64,000 nucleotides of DNA from Pyropia yezoensis (lineage: Eukaryota > Rhodophyta > Bangiophyceae > Bangiales > Bangiaceae). The stretch spans positions 11,251,119-11,315,118 of the forward strand of contig CM020618.1 in NCBI GenBank assembly GCA_009829735.1, in the 5' to 3' direction. The notes under the pieces are model-generated. The model had not been told where the DNA came from and did not search any database. It was given only the letters and a program-made list of their open reading frames with translations. Position numbers and translations under genes: made by a program. This document shows positions 20,930 to 33,900 of the stretch, one piece after another; positions within the stretch are counted from its first letter, which is position 1, and every line of letters starts with the position of its first letter.

Positions 20930-21620
20930 GCCGCGCAGGAGCAGCGGCCGCGGCAGCCGACGCAGCGGCCGGCGGTGGCGTCGCCACGGGCGGCCGCCCG
21001 TCCATGGCCGCGGGCGCGTCGGGCGGGTGATGGCGCTGCTGGGGTGGCGGCCACGACGGCCAGCGCGGCGGCTAGCGGTGGCGCTGCCATGGGCGGCCGC
21101 CCGGCCATGGCCGCGGCAGCCGCCGGCACATGGACTCGGCCCTGGGGCGGCGACCACGGCGGCCGGCGCGGTGGCTGGCGCTGGCGCCGCCACGGGCGGC
21201 CGCGCGGCCATGGCCGCGGCCGCGTCGGGTGGGTGGAGGCGGCACTCGAGCGGCGGCCACGACGGCCGACGCGGCGGCTGGCGGTGGCGGCGCCGGGGTG
21301 GGGGACAAAGCGGCCCGCGCGGTGGTCGGCGGTGGCGTGAGCACGGGCGACCGCCTGGCTGTGGCTGGAGCCGCGTCGGGCCGGTGGTGGTGTCGCTTGG
21401 GTGGCGGCCGTGGCGGCCGGCGAGGCGGGTGCTGGCGGCGCTGGGCCGGCGGCAGCGGCGTCCAGCGCGGCAGCTGGAGGTGCGGTCGGCACGGGCGGCC
21501 GCCAGGCTGTGGCCGCGGCCGGCGGGGCGGGTGGAGGCGGCGCTGGGGCGACGGCCACGGCGGCCGACGCGGCGGGTGGCGATGGCGCCTCCCAGGGTGG
21601 CCGTCTGATTGTGGCCGCGG
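20930..21620. repeat. GC-rich tandem array, ~102-bp unit, about 7 copies (copy 1)
   Basis: The core GGCGGCCGCCCGGCCATGG recurs at about 20988, 21088 and 21195 and, more diverged, to about 21620, each time followed by CCGCGGC..GCGTCGGG. A 421-aa minus-strand open frame over it is Ala/Pro/Arg-rich, and the other frames are open too, so it is more likely compositional than a gene. Confidence 0.7.
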
Positions 21621-24600
21621 CCGAGGTGTGTGTGACGATTGCCCTGTGGCGGTCAGTGTCGGCGCGCACCTCGGGCGCTGGTACCCCCAGGACCTTGTTG
21701 GCCTCCATCGGCAGGAGTAACGCAGGTGATTGCGACTGCGATTGTGACTGGTGCCTCCGCGGGTCGCTCCAGTGCGAGTGAGGGCGCTGCGAGGTGGTCG
21801 CATGCACCTCAGAAAGCAGAGTAAAGAGCCGGCGGGAGGCGATTCGCGACAGACACGAACTGGAATCGCAAAAGCAACGGACAAAGGGAGCGCGGTGGGA
21901 TGGTGTGGCGATGTACATGGCATGTAGGTCAGTGAGAGTTTGCGATGCGCGACGAAGCCCGCGGGGGATGATGGCAATAGGGGCCAAAGTGGGGTAAGCA
22001 CGGCAGTAGCTGTGGTGGCGAGGACCTTTCTGAAACGCCCATTGCGGGTGACGTCCGGATTTAATCGGCGCAGCTGCTTTGGCTGCGGGCAGGGTTGTGT
22101 GCTGTCGGCGAGCGTGGGACGCAGCTGTCGGTAAAGACCACTCCCCCCACATCTCAGCTCAAGCATGTAGAGAACAATATGCTCGCACTTTACTGCAGTG
22201 GCGAGCAAACATTGTGCTGCATACGAGAGCATCAGGCGCGCTCGAAGTGAGGCGTCCCATGCTTGTCGACGGTTGCAGAGCGCTGTCCTTGCCCTATTGT
22301 TGCCTCGTTTTCAGATTGCACTCTTTGCACCTGCGAGTAGACAAGGCTCGCGCTGAGGCCACGCACAACGACTGCCCGAAAGTCACGGTTTCCTCACGAC
22401 GCGTCTTGTGTTGCTGTACGACGACAAATGCGCTCACATGGGCGGTCGACAACCGTGTCGCATGTGAGCCGTGCAGACAGCAAGTAGCCTCAGACTGGTA
22501 GACTGCCTCGCACCAGTACATGTGTAGTACACGAACTAATGACGACTGATCCCGATGAGGACTAGTGTGTCTGTTGCATGTGGTTGCACCGCGCGTGTAT
22601 TTGCCACTCCAGCCATGGAGCACACGCCACTCCAGTCGGCGGCGAAACAGAGCGCGCACCATCTACAGTGCGCGTCTGTGTGCCACTCGCCAATGAGCGC
22701 AAGTGTGTGTCCCCTCCAAAGTGCGCCACTGTGCACTCTCGCAAGTGCGGGCAGGTGTGAGCGCTCACTAATGTAACAAGTGTGCACACCCACTAGTGCG
22801 CCAGAGTGTGAAACCCCAGCAGTGTGCGGATGTGTGACGCCTTCCACCCGTGTGAGTCAGCTTGCTCCCCAAATCGTCACCAGAGTGCACTCCTACGAAT
22901 GCGCGCATGAGCGCAACCCCACCAACTTGCACATGGTTGCACTCTTGGCACTGTGGGCAAGCGCAGACTCCTGGAACTGTGCACAGCTGGCCCTTTCACC
23001 ATAGCACCCGAGTGCGCGACCTCAGCAGTGTTGGGAAGCGTGCAACGGTGATTTCGTACTTTGCAGTCGGTGGGTGACGCAGGGTGAACCTCACCTGATT
23101 ACACGGCGAGGAGCCATCGGCCGCTGCCGATGCCTACTCACGGTCACAGGGAGACTGAGATAATGACCCTCGTGGATGCCAGTGACTGAACTCAGGCAAG
23201 CTGTCGTGTCAACCCTGTGGTCAAGGCCATTGCACTACGACTACCGCAGCGCACAGCAGGTCTTCAACGCTGTTAGAGTACAGTGACTATCACAGCATCC
23301 TTCTTGCTAAAGAAGAGGACGCGTGGGAACGCGGCACGGACAGTAGTGGACCGGACTCTTTGAAGGCCGAGCCATCGCGTCGCTCAGCGGCTGTCCACGC
23401 AGCTCACGGCCGGCATGCACCATAGGACCTGGAAAGTGACAACACATGGCTCTTCTCTGCGGCGTACGAGACGGGGCCGGCGTTAGCTGATAGGGCCTGG
23501 CGGGACTGGACATACTTGTCGGCGGTCGTCGACGGGTCTGCCGGCGATAGTTTGAGGGACCTGCCCGGCGCACACCTCAGACAGGCGGGGTCCTGGTAGT
23601 CGTGCCTGTGAGCACTCATGCACGCCGGCAATACACACGTGGATGCTGCTGCCAGCATTTGGCTTCGAGGCCGAAGTTGATGGCAGCCGATGGGCGCCGC
23701 CAGATGGGCGTCACGTCCCCGCCTCTGCGCTTCAGTCGCTTGGCGAGTCGCTATAGGCATGCGGTAAGAGGAGGGAGGGTCAGGAAGAAACAAGGTACGA
23801 TCTCCGTGTGCGAGAGAGTTACAGAGCGATGCGCTCGCAAGTATCACCAACCATTTACAATCGTTGTGCATTTGGTTCATTCTCGGCATTGAATTCTACC
23901 CAAAAAGCTAGATTCAATGGTTGACATCTGTTTCATCGGGCATAAAACCCATGGTGGCCCCCTGGAATTGTGGTCCGTCTTCCATCTGGGCTGCAGGAGA
24001 CAGGTCCTCTCGCGGTCGTTTACCCCTGGCCAAGCGGGGTGTGTTGAGCCCAATCTGCCATCCCTCCGTCCTCATCCCGCGTCGCGCGTCTTTTTCCACT
24101 CCGAGGCGCCGCGACCACAGCTCCAGCGACGCACCACTGCAGCAAGTCGGCCGTCTATTGCCCGAGTTCATGGACCACGTTTTCGTCGCGACCGCGAGCA
24201 CGGCCGACCTGGTGAGGGGCGCCTAGCACCTCTGCGGCAGCGAGGGTGATCACCAATGTGCCGGATGTAACGCCACCTCTCCGTGTCGTCGGGATGATCC
24301 GGTCGCTGTCTTACGTTGTGTCCGCGCTGGCGACATGCCGCCACATGGTCGTCTCTGGCGGTGGCTGATAGTGTCTCCCGTTGGTGGACCTCAACATGAT
24401 TGCGTGGGAGGGGGGCGACAAGGGGGTGGGAGTGTGATGTTAGGGTGGCGCGTGGGGGGTCGGCGGGGCGGAGGAGCGCAGTTTTGACGAGGGTAAGAGG
24501 GACGAACGAGGCGGCTGGAAGAAGGTCGGGAGCGAGGTGGAGCGGGGGCACGACAGGTGAGCGACGGCACTTTTACGGCAATACTTGCTCACCACGCGAA

Positions 24601-25626
24601 GCAGCTGCTAGCCGATGGGGCGGCAGCCAGCGTGGCCTCCGTCTCCTGCTGCATGCGTTGCTGCTGCCACATCCGTGCCGCCCGGGTGCCTTCATACCGA
24701 TACCTCAACCGTCGGCCCACCAGCGTCTTCTCGCCGCCACCCTCGCCGCCGGCCGACCCCCCTCACCCCTCCCCCCTCCACCAAGTCACACCCGCAGCAG
24801 CGACGCCACGCCGACCCGCCGCCTCACCCCCACCGCCGACGTCCGTCGCCGGCACCCGAAAAACAGCCAGCGGCTCACCTTACTCCGCACCGACCGGCCC
24901 CTGCCACTCCCATCCCCACCCCCTCCCCACCACCACCGCCACCACCCCCACCCCACCCCCGCCACGACCACCCCCCTCGGCACCCCCCCCAATGATGCCA
25001 TGCCACTACCGCCGCACCCCCGCCGCGGCCGCCACCCCCCCGGGCCCGACGCCCCCCAGCGCGTGCCGGAGAGGCGGCCACGGCGGCGCGGCTGGCCGCC
25101 GTCGCGGTCGTCGTAACGGGCGACACAACCTCGCCTCCCCCCCCCCCAGGCGTACACCCCCCTCCCCCCCTCATCACCGTCTCCGCAAAGCTCTCTGCCC
25201 GCCGCACCGGCGGCGCGCCAACCCCACAGGCAGCCACGCCAGCAACCCCTCCCCCACCCCCCCGCCCCCCTCGCGGCGCCCCCCCCCCCCCCCCCCGTCG
25301 GTGGCCCGAGCAGCACGTCCTTCAGCCCCCCGCCGAGCGACAGCGTCGGCGCGTCGCCGTCAGGCGCCCCCCCCCCCGCCCCCCCCCGGCCGCCCCTCCC
25401 ACCGCAACGACGGCGCAGCCTCGGAGAGGGCGCTCGCCGACCGCTCGGGCGGCGGCGGCACCGCCGCCGCCGCCGCCGAGGTGCTCGCCGACCGCGACGG
25501 CGACGGCGGCGGCGCCACCGCCGAGTACGTGCTGAACGACCGCGACGGCGGCGCGGGGGTAGGCCCGCCGACCACGACCTACGGCAGCAACGAATAAAAG
25601 AGCACCTACATCAATGCAGGGCCATG
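21621..25626. other. Long interior of the element without a supported gene (copy 1)
   Basis: About 4 kb. 22520-22990 is rich in GTGTG/GTGCG words spaced 20-30 bases apart. 23000-24400 is of ordinary composition with only short frames. 24700-25560 is C-rich low complexity whose Pro/His/Arg/Thr frames are open in several registers. The same DNA recurs at 32609-36628. It may hold regulatory DNA, decayed genes or the element's replication signals; nothing can be named. Confidence 0.4.
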
Positions 25627-26672
25627 TCACGCCCCATCGGCACCCATCGAGTCCCCGGCACCACTCTCCTCGGCACTCCCCTCCCCACTCAATGAGCTCA
25701 CGCTCGTAGACGCGGATATATCTCCAGACACAGTGGCATAGTCAGGATCACTCCCACTCGCGCGCTCACAATCACGCTCACGCTCACCCTCGCCCTCGTC
25801 CAACTGCATTGCCCTGTTGTCTTCTGGCACGATCTCATCTACGTCATCGGCGGAAGACTCGGAGTCGGTGTGATGGCGTCTGCCGCCGAATCGGGCTCGT
25901 CGCAGCACCAGCAAGGATAGAGCGTGAAGAATCGACCGGCAAGGTCGCAGTCGTCAGGTAGACGTTCCACCTTCAAAGCCCACTTGGTTTGTGCCTCGTG
26001 GTTCAGAATGGCCGTCTGGTACGCCAAGAGGTTGGTGTAGGGCACAACGCCCATGCCCTGGAGCGTAGTCTGGATGCGACGGATGGTGTGCGTTACGCTG
26101 CTCTGGAGCCCCCTAGTCCACTCCGTCCAGCTTGGCATACGAACGCGGGTCGAATGCGTCCGAGCACAGATGATTGAAGATATGGAACCGGTCCGACACC
26201 ACGGTGCAGTCCAGCAGAAGCCAAGCCAGCTTCCCGAGCGCCACACGGAAAGCGCCACAAGAGAAGTCGTAGATGAGGAACCGCGGCAGGCGCGCAAAAC
26301 GGGAGAGCAGCATGTTGAGCAGAACCTGAGGCGCCTCCTTGCGGTCCAGGACGGAGAAGGCGATAATCAGAGGGTGCTTGCACCCGCAACAGAACGTCAT
26401 GGCGCCCGGCGAGAACTTGTGTGCCTTGGCGTAGTGCTTCGAGCACATGCCGGTGGACAACACTTCCTTCCAAAGAAACGGCTCGGGGCGACACTGAGGT
26501 AGAGAAGGCGCGCAGGTACCGGTTCGTTCATGGCTTCTAGCAGCGGATGGGTATGCCGCGCGAAAATCGCGAGCCATGTCGCCTGCGAGCGCCCGCCGCC
26601 CTCCCACTTGCTGGTACCGGGTTGACCCTTCCGGTCCGTTGCGCCACTCCGCCACAAATTGGTCAATCGACG
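25627..26672 (-). CDS. KDZ/Zisupton transposase, C-terminal part cut by the gap (copy 1)
   Basis: This is the same coding region as the 3' end of the transposase at 36629-40630, entering from the gap at 26672. It carries the conserved PGAMTFCCG, LIYDFSCGAFRVAL and VSDRFHIFNHLCSDAFDP motifs, followed by the same in-frame TAG (26113-26115). After the TAG it differs from copy 2: extra bases near 26083 and 25868 (GTGTG where copy 2 has GGTG or GTG) break the frame so that the PEQRN block is lost. These look like consensus errors at a contig end. Confidence 0.7.
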
Positions 26673-27172
26673 NNNNNNNNNNNNNNNNNNNNNNNNNNNN
26701 NNNNNNNNNNNNNNNNNNNNNNNNNNNNNNNNNNNNNNNNNNNNNNNNNNNNNNNNNNNNNNNNNNNNNNNNNNNNNNNNNNNNNNNNNNNNNNNNNNNN
26801 NNNNNNNNNNNNNNNNNNNNNNNNNNNNNNNNNNNNNNNNNNNNNNNNNNNNNNNNNNNNNNNNNNNNNNNNNNNNNNNNNNNNNNNNNNNNNNNNNNNN
26901 NNNNNNNNNNNNNNNNNNNNNNNNNNNNNNNNNNNNNNNNNNNNNNNNNNNNNNNNNNNNNNNNNNNNNNNNNNNNNNNNNNNNNNNNNNNNNNNNNNNN
27001 NNNNNNNNNNNNNNNNNNNNNNNNNNNNNNNNNNNNNNNNNNNNNNNNNNNNNNNNNNNNNNNNNNNNNNNNNNNNNNNNNNNNNNNNNNNNNNNNNNNN
27101 NNNNNNNNNNNNNNNNNNNNNNNNNNNNNNNNNNNNNNNNNNNNNNNNNNNNNNNNNNNNNNNNNNNNNNNN
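26673..27172. other. Assembly gap, exactly 500 N
   Basis: A round-number run of N, typical of a scaffolding join of unknown true length. The duplicated sequence ends and restarts exactly at its two edges. Confidence 1.
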
Positions 27173-29243
27173 GTGCCAGCGGCGGCCTGCCTGTTGATGG
27201 TGGCGGCGCAGCTCGTGCCATTTGCGGCGCGGCTGGTGCCGATGGAGGCCTGGCTGGTGACGGTGGCGGAGGGCGTGGCGCTGGTGGCCGCCTGTCGGTG
27301 ACAGTCAGGGCCTGGATGGTGCCGGTGGCGGCCAGCCAGGAGATGGTGGCGACGCGGCTGGTGCCGGCGGGGACCTGTCTGTAGATGGTCCCGGATTTGC
27401 TATTGCCGGTCGCAGCGCAGCTGGAGACGATTCCAGTCTGGCTGGGACTGGTGGTGGCCATCGTGGGGATGGTGGCGGCCTCGATGCCGGTGGCGGCCGA
27501 GGCGGAGACGGTAGCGGCGCCGCTGGTGCTGGCGGCGGCCTAGCTGGAGACGGTGACGGACTAGGTCGAGACGGTAGCGGCGCGGCTAAGGATGGTGGCG
27601 GCCCTGCTAGGCCTGGTCCACCTGGCCTGCGGCACCAATTGCCACGGCATGCAGATCACGGTGACAGTGGCCCCCCTAGCGCTACAGCTGCTGCAGGTCA
27701 AGCCCGGCAGCTGCCACAGCGTGGTGCCGTTGGAGCCTCCCGGTTGCAAAACATTGGACGTGGTCTTGGTGGACGGGCGCTACCACTTGATCCAAGTCGA
27801 AGCGGCGCCCCCCCGTCACCGCAAGTTGCAGGTGGTCGCGGTGAGCGACCACCAACTCCCCATGTTGGTGGCACCGGCACCCGCAAGTGCCACGACTTGC
27901 CGCTGATCGCGGTGGGCTGCCACCGCCTGCTGTCGTTCGTCTCGGTGGTGCCCACCTAAGCCGTCAAGCTGCTGCAGGTCGTGGCGCGCAGCAACCTCCG
28001 CGTATGAGTGAAGGAACTGCACCCCTTCCGCCGCCACAATCTCTGGCTGGTGACGTTGGGCGTCTGCCTCCTCTGTCTGGAGACCGTGGCAGTACTGCGC
28101 GCGGGTTTTCTCCTGCGAGTGCGAGTGGAGTGCACCCTCCTGCGCCTCCGCGGGGTCCCCATCACGATCAAAGTCTACCGGTGCCTGGTGCTGGCCACAA
28201 TGCTGGGGTGGGAGACCGGCGTTGTCGTGTTGGCGATGCATTGCCGGGCGTGAATGGAACCGTCCCTCGTGCAGAAGGCGATACTGATGTCGGAGGCGCC
28301 ATAGCACGCACACGGACGTCGCGTGGCCAGTTAAGTGCCGGCAATGACCGTGCCGGCGGCGCCCATCATGCGGCCCCCCGTGTCCCTGTTTACCAAAACC
28401 CTTGCTTTGTGCATCTCTTGGCGCAGGCCGCTCCTGTGACCTCTCCTTCCTTTCCTGGAAGAGCGGCAGATGCGCGTACTCCAGACGGGGGCGTATTTTG
28501 CTGCCCGCCCGTCCAAGAGCTGCTCTACAATGGCCGTGTTGTTGCTCGTGGCGTGGTTGACTCCGAGTGTGCTCTAGTTCCCGACGCTCAACTTCCCTCG
28601 CGCTTCTCGGCGGTAATGCTCAGGTCGCTCTCTGAGAACGCAGCGGAGGTGCCATGCTGGTCGTGGGGCAACAACACACTCGCCGAGTCCTTCCTGGGCG
28701 TCATCAGTGTGCATACGTTGGTGTGGCAGACTCGCATGACTGGGTATGTCTTGTTCTCTCTCGATTCGTGGTGCCTTGACTTCCAGCGAGTGCCCGTGGT
28801 GGGAGTGCACCTCAATTGACAAGACACGCTGTCTGACCCGTTCGGTGCCCTCGTTCTCTTCTGTTTCCTGTTGTATACGCAGGCCAAGAGTGGTTCTTTG
28901 GGACGGACCCCCCGGGCGCGACGCGCAGAAGCTGGGTAGCGCCGGCGTTCTCAAGTTGGCACCGCCCTGTTCTTCTTTGAAGGGCCTTTCCGCTCTCGTT
29001 GAGGAGCACATGCCTGCGTTGGTAATACACGACGTGGAGGTTAGCGAGGGATGTCTCAACAAGGACTACCAGGCTCTGGAGCTGCTGTATTACACCGACG
29101 CGTACGAGTACCTGTTGTGGCCGCACTTCAACTCGAAAGGTATGTACCATCCTCGGACAATGCGCTTCTTGTGCATGGATGCGAAAGGCGCGCACCGGAG
29201 ATTATCGGCCCTGTGGAACGCCCGCTTCTTGTCGGCCATGTAG
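27173..29243 (+). pseudogene. Gly/Ala-rich gene, copy 2, truncated and frameshifted
   Basis: This corresponds to the last two-thirds of the gene at 14703-18256. The 5' part is missing because the copy begins at the gap. One-base deletions near 27295 and 27882 change frame twice relative to copy 1. The exon boundaries correspond to a donor at 28744 and exon 2 at 28883-29243; the third deletion (near 28802) falls inside the intron and is harmless. Probably an unpolished version of the same locus rather than a second gene. Confidence 0.75.
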
Positions 29244-29360
29244 GCAGTATCGGAGCGCTTACTGCGAGTGTGCGTGGTAGGGGCGCGACCGCGGTGACAT
29301 CTTTTGAATGGCGCACGTGGGAAAGGTGCACTCGACCTCTCTACTTAAACGATCCATGTC

Positions 29361-30988
29361 CTACGTCTCAACCCCAGGCCTCCCATCGTCCGACGGGTCC
29401 ACATTATTCTCCCGTAGCTGCCGCTCGAAGTACGCCACTGCACAGCGGCTGACGCGGATGAGATCAGGGCGGAGGCCACGCACACGGAGGGCAGAGAAAG
29501 ACCGGACGCGTGAGAGAGCCGTGTAGATAAGGCCACTCGTGGACCACGTGTCTACGTCAAAGTCAATCTCAACAGCATCAAGTGTCATGCCATGCGACCT
29601 GTGCACCGTGATGGCCCACCCAAGCAGGAGTGGTAGCTGCATACAGAACGCGACCTCCACCCCCCGTGAGTCATACGCGGAGAAGCGCATCGGCTCAACG
29701 CAAACAACACACCCACCAAAGTCACACGAAAGCACCTTCACCGACCGTGTCCCGTCATCGTCGACAATGTTCTTGACGACGATGTCCGTGACCGTGCCCC
29801 TTGTCCCGGCCGGTAGTCCCTGTAGTTTGCGCGTAAGAACGACTGCGGCTGTCAGCTTCAGCGAAAGCGTAAGGTCCACCAAGGTTCGCAGCATAGCATA
29901 AGGGTCGTCAACGAGCCCGCTGGACTCTTGGACGATGACGTCCTGCGCCATAAACCGGTGCTCGGGCGCTTCAATGGTTGCCAGTTGTCCCGTGTTGATG
30001 TCGAGCGCGGCACTCTTCTTGATGCGCAGCTTGGTCACCAGGCCATCAAAGGCAGCCGTCCACGTCGCGTTGATGCGGTCGACGACACTGCGGTCCGCGC
30101 GACCCCAGCGCACCCTGTCGAGGATGTCCTGGAAGTCGCTGTCGCGTGACTGCCTGTGGGCAACCCGTCAGGCAGTGAACCACACCGCCCTCGCCCTCAA
30201 ACGTTGCCCGCCACATGGCACAATCAAAAACCATGCGGTCCACCGACGTGTCCGTCACTTTCACAGGGGCGGCTTGCAGCGGGTCGCCGGCAACTGCAGC
30301 TAAGAAAAATCGACGACAGGAAGTCACGGGTATGGTCAGCACGAGAACCCTGGTGGCCAGTAAAATGCAGACAGTAGAATCACGGACGGCGGCGCAGAGG
30401 GCCGCAAGATGCAGGCCACGGACAAAAGCACAAAATGATTAACATACCCACCACTTGACAACCAGAAAACGGACGATGCTGCATGTGTGGAGCACCAACC
30501 CGGCGCATGACGTAGCTCAGACGGTCAAACAGGGAGGATGGCACCGTGCAAATCTCATCTATGAACAGCACACGGAGAGCGTTCAGACACGCACACACAG
30601 CATGCCGCTGGAGGATGATACGCAGCCATGCTCCCCTGGACAGCGGACGAGTGTCCATGCCAAACAAAGAATGAAGAGTTTGGCCTCCAAGCACGAGAGC
30701 AGCTGATCCGGCCAGTGCAGTGACAGCCACCTCGTCCTGGCTCCACTTTGAATACGCTGCAGCAATCATCCGACGCAGGACCTCACTCTTCCCGCTCCCA
30801 GCTCTGCCGAAGAGAGCCTCATTCAGACCCGACTGGAAGTGGTCCAAGGCCCGTTGCTGCGTGGGGTCCAACGTGACTGGTGTCCCAGCCGGTCCCGGTT
30901 CAATCTCCATGGCTCCTGAACGAGGCTGCAAAACAACAGTGTCAAGCACGCTTGGGAAAACAAGACTACTGCGGTGAGAATCATGCAA
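29361..30988 (-). pseudogene. PIF1-family helicase, copy 2, one-base frameshift
   Basis: Identical to copy 1 except for an extra G in the run at 30158-30160, which breaks exon 2 just after the TGC codon for the Cys in CLTGC. Exons correspond to 30988-30448 and 30293-29361 with the intron at 30447-30294. The single homopolymer difference from an otherwise identical intact copy suggests a sequencing error rather than decay. Confidence 0.85.
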
Positions 30989-33900
30989 AAAGCGTGCAGA
31001 CGGTGCGCACGTCGAGTCAAAGACGCATCACAGTACAACAGATCTCCCTTCCCATTCTCCCTGGATGGATGCAAACATACCTTTCTTTGAACACACTTCC
31101 GAAGGCGACTGTTGGCACCTGCGCCGCCGGCTGGAGCCCAACAGATGGCAAGTTCCTTGGAGCGGCGCTTCGGCCGGTGCAGGTTGCACCGACTGGTGAG
31201 GATCGCCCACCTGACACTGTGCGTCCAGACGCTGTCAACGGAATCTCACCGCGCCTCGTTTCCGCCTGTCAATGGTCATGACAGTCGGAGGCTGCCGTGA
31301 CGTGTGCAGGATGCGGTCAAACAGAGGACGTCAGCGTGCGTACGTCGCCTGCCCCTTGCGTGGCCGCGTCTGGGCCACTCATTGGCAGCCACTCCAGCCA
31401 AGCAGACCTACGTTCATTGTCTCGAGCGCACGGCGCTGTCCGTCGCGGGGGCATGAGTCGACAACCTGTCAGAGGCACATCCTTGTGGATTTCTAATAAT
31501 AAACCACAAAATGGCTCGTTTTGTGGCGATATCCCCAGATTCTCTCTTCCTATTGGCTCTCACGATTGGTCTCTCGGAATCTGTCGCCCTACCAGTCGCA
31601 TGAGGCGGAGGGTGCCCTACGATCTTGCGTCCAGTCGTGTGTGTGACGATGATTATACCTCTCCAGTGGATGCAGTCTCGAGTTCCCACCTCCTCATACC
31701 GACGTGCGGCTTTCACGACACGCCGCCAGCGGCGGCAGTCTCATAGCAGCTGAGTAGACGACCACGCGGAGCGTCGCCCAACCGATCCCCTCGGCCGCGG
31801 CCCGCGTGGCAAAGCAGAGGGAGCGGGAACCCGCACACTCGTCAGGTCATCTTGGCGGGCTGCCCGCGCAGCGTTCAGCGTCGACGGCTGGCAGAACCGT
31901 CACGGCTCCGCGTAGCGGCCGCGCAGGAGCAGCGGCCGCGGCAGCCGACGCAGCGGCCGGCGGTGGCGTCGCCACGGGCGGCCGCCCGTCCATGGCCGCG
32001 GGCGCGTCGGGCGGGTGATGGCGCTGCTGGGGTGGCGGCCACGACGGCCAGCGCGGCGGCTAGCGGTGGCGCTGCCATGGGCGGCCGCCCGGCCATGGCC
32101 GCGGCAGCCGCCGGCACATGGACTCGGCCCTGGGGCGGCGACCACGGCGGCCGGCGCGGTGGCTGGCGCTGGCGCCGCCACGGGCGGCCGCGCGGCCATG
32201 GCCGCGGCCGCGTCGGGTGGGTGGAGGCGGCACTCGAGCGGCGGCCACGACGGCCGACGCGGCGGCTGGCGGTGGCGGCGCCGGGGTGGGGGACAAAGCG
32301 GCCCGCGCGGTGGTCGGCGGTGGCGTGAGCACGGGCGACCGCCTGGCTGTGGCTGGAGCCGCGTCGGGCCGGTGGTGGTGTCGCTTGGGTGGCGGCCGTG
32401 GCGGCCGGCGAGGCGGGTGCTGGCGGCGCTGGGCCGGCGGCAGCGGCGTCCAGCGCGGCAGCTGGAGGTGCGGTCGGCACGGGCGGCCGCCAGGCTGTGG
32501 CCGCGGCCGGCGGGGCGGGTGGAGGCGGCGCTGGGGCGACGGCCACGGCGGCCGACGCGGCGGGTGGCGATGGCGCCTCCCAGGGTGGCCGTCTGATTGT
32601 GGCCGCGGCCGAGGTGTGTGTGACGATTGCCCTGTGGCGGTCAGTGTCGGCGCGCACCTCGGGCGCTGGTACCCCCAGGACCTTGTTGGCCTCCATCGGC
32701 AGGAGTAACGCAGGTGATTGCGACTGCGATTGTGACTGGTGCCTCCGCGGGTCGCTCCAGTGCGAGTGAGGGCGCTGCGAGGTGGTCGCATGCACCTCAG
32801 AAAGCAGAGTAAAGAGCCGGCGGGAGGCGATTCGCGACAGACACGAACTGGAATCGCAAAAGCAACGGACAAAGGGAGCGCGGTGGGATGGTGTGGCGAT
32901 GTACATGGCATGTAGGTCAGTGAGAGTTTGCGATGCGCGACGAAGCCCGCGGGGGATGATGGCAATAGGGGCCAAAGTGGGGTAAGCACGGCAGTAGCTG
33001 TGGTGGCGAGGACCTTTCTGAAACGCCCATTGCGGGTGACGTCCGGATTTAATCGGCGCAGCTGCTTTGGCTGCGGGCAGGGTTGTGTGCTGTCGGCGAG
33101 CGTGGGACGCAGCTGTCGGTAAAGACCACTCCCCCCACATCTCAGCTCAAGCATGTAGAGAACAATATGCTCGCACTTTACTGCAGTGGCGAGCAAACAT
33201 TGTGCTGCATACGAGAGCATCAGGCGCGCTCGAAGTGAGGCGTCCCATGCTTGTCGACGGTTGCAGAGCGCTGTCCTTGCCCTATTGTTGCCTCGTTTTC
33301 AGATTGCACTCTTTGCACCTGCGAGTAGACAAGGCTCGCGCTGAGGCCACGCACAACGACTGCCCGAAAGTCACGGTTTCCTCACGACGCGTCTTGTGTT
33401 GCTGTACGACGACAAATGCGCTCACATGGGCGGTCGACAACCGTGTCGCATGTGAGCCGTGCAGACAGCAAGTAGCCTCAGACTGGTAGACTGCCTCGCA
33501 CCAGTACATGTGTAGTACACGAACTAATGACGACTGATCCCGATGAGGACTAGTGTGTCTGTTGCATGTGGTTGCACCGCGCGTGTATTTGCCACTCCAG
33601 CCATGGAGCACACGCCACTCCAGTCGGCGGCGAAACAGAGCGCGCACCATCTACAGTGCGCGTCTGTGTGCCACTCGCCAATGAGCGCAAGTGTGTGTCC
33701 CCTCCAAAGTGCGCCACTGTGCACTCTCGCAAGTGCGGGCAGGTGTGAGCGCTCACTAATGTAACAAGTGTGCACACCCACTAGTGCGCCAGAGTGTGAA
33801 ACCCCAGCAGTGTGCGGATGTGTGACGCCTTCCACCCGTGTGAGTCAGCTTGCTCCCCAAATCGTCACCAGAGTGCACTCCTACGAATGCGCGCATGAGC

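Larger units (their letters stand above)
16183..26672. repeat. 10.5-kb duplicated segment, copy 1 (ends at the N gap)
   Basis: It is nearly identical to 27173-37674 in the same orientation. The alignment offset moves only from 10990 to 10987 and back to 10988 over the first 3 kb, then stays constant for about 5.7 kb, then drifts to 11002 in the last ~2 kb, where poly-C runs differ in length. The segment stops exactly at the last base before the gap. Confidence 0.97.

Noticed and set aside
20887..22152. 421-aa Ala/Pro/Arg-rich protein on the minus strand
   Set aside because: It spans a GC-rich tandem array whose period is a multiple of three, so several frames on both strands are open; no motif or splice signal.
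24400..25597. Pro-rich plus-strand proteins (238 and 346 aa)
   Set aside because: C-rich low complexity open in overlapping registers; frames change with poly-C length between the two copies.
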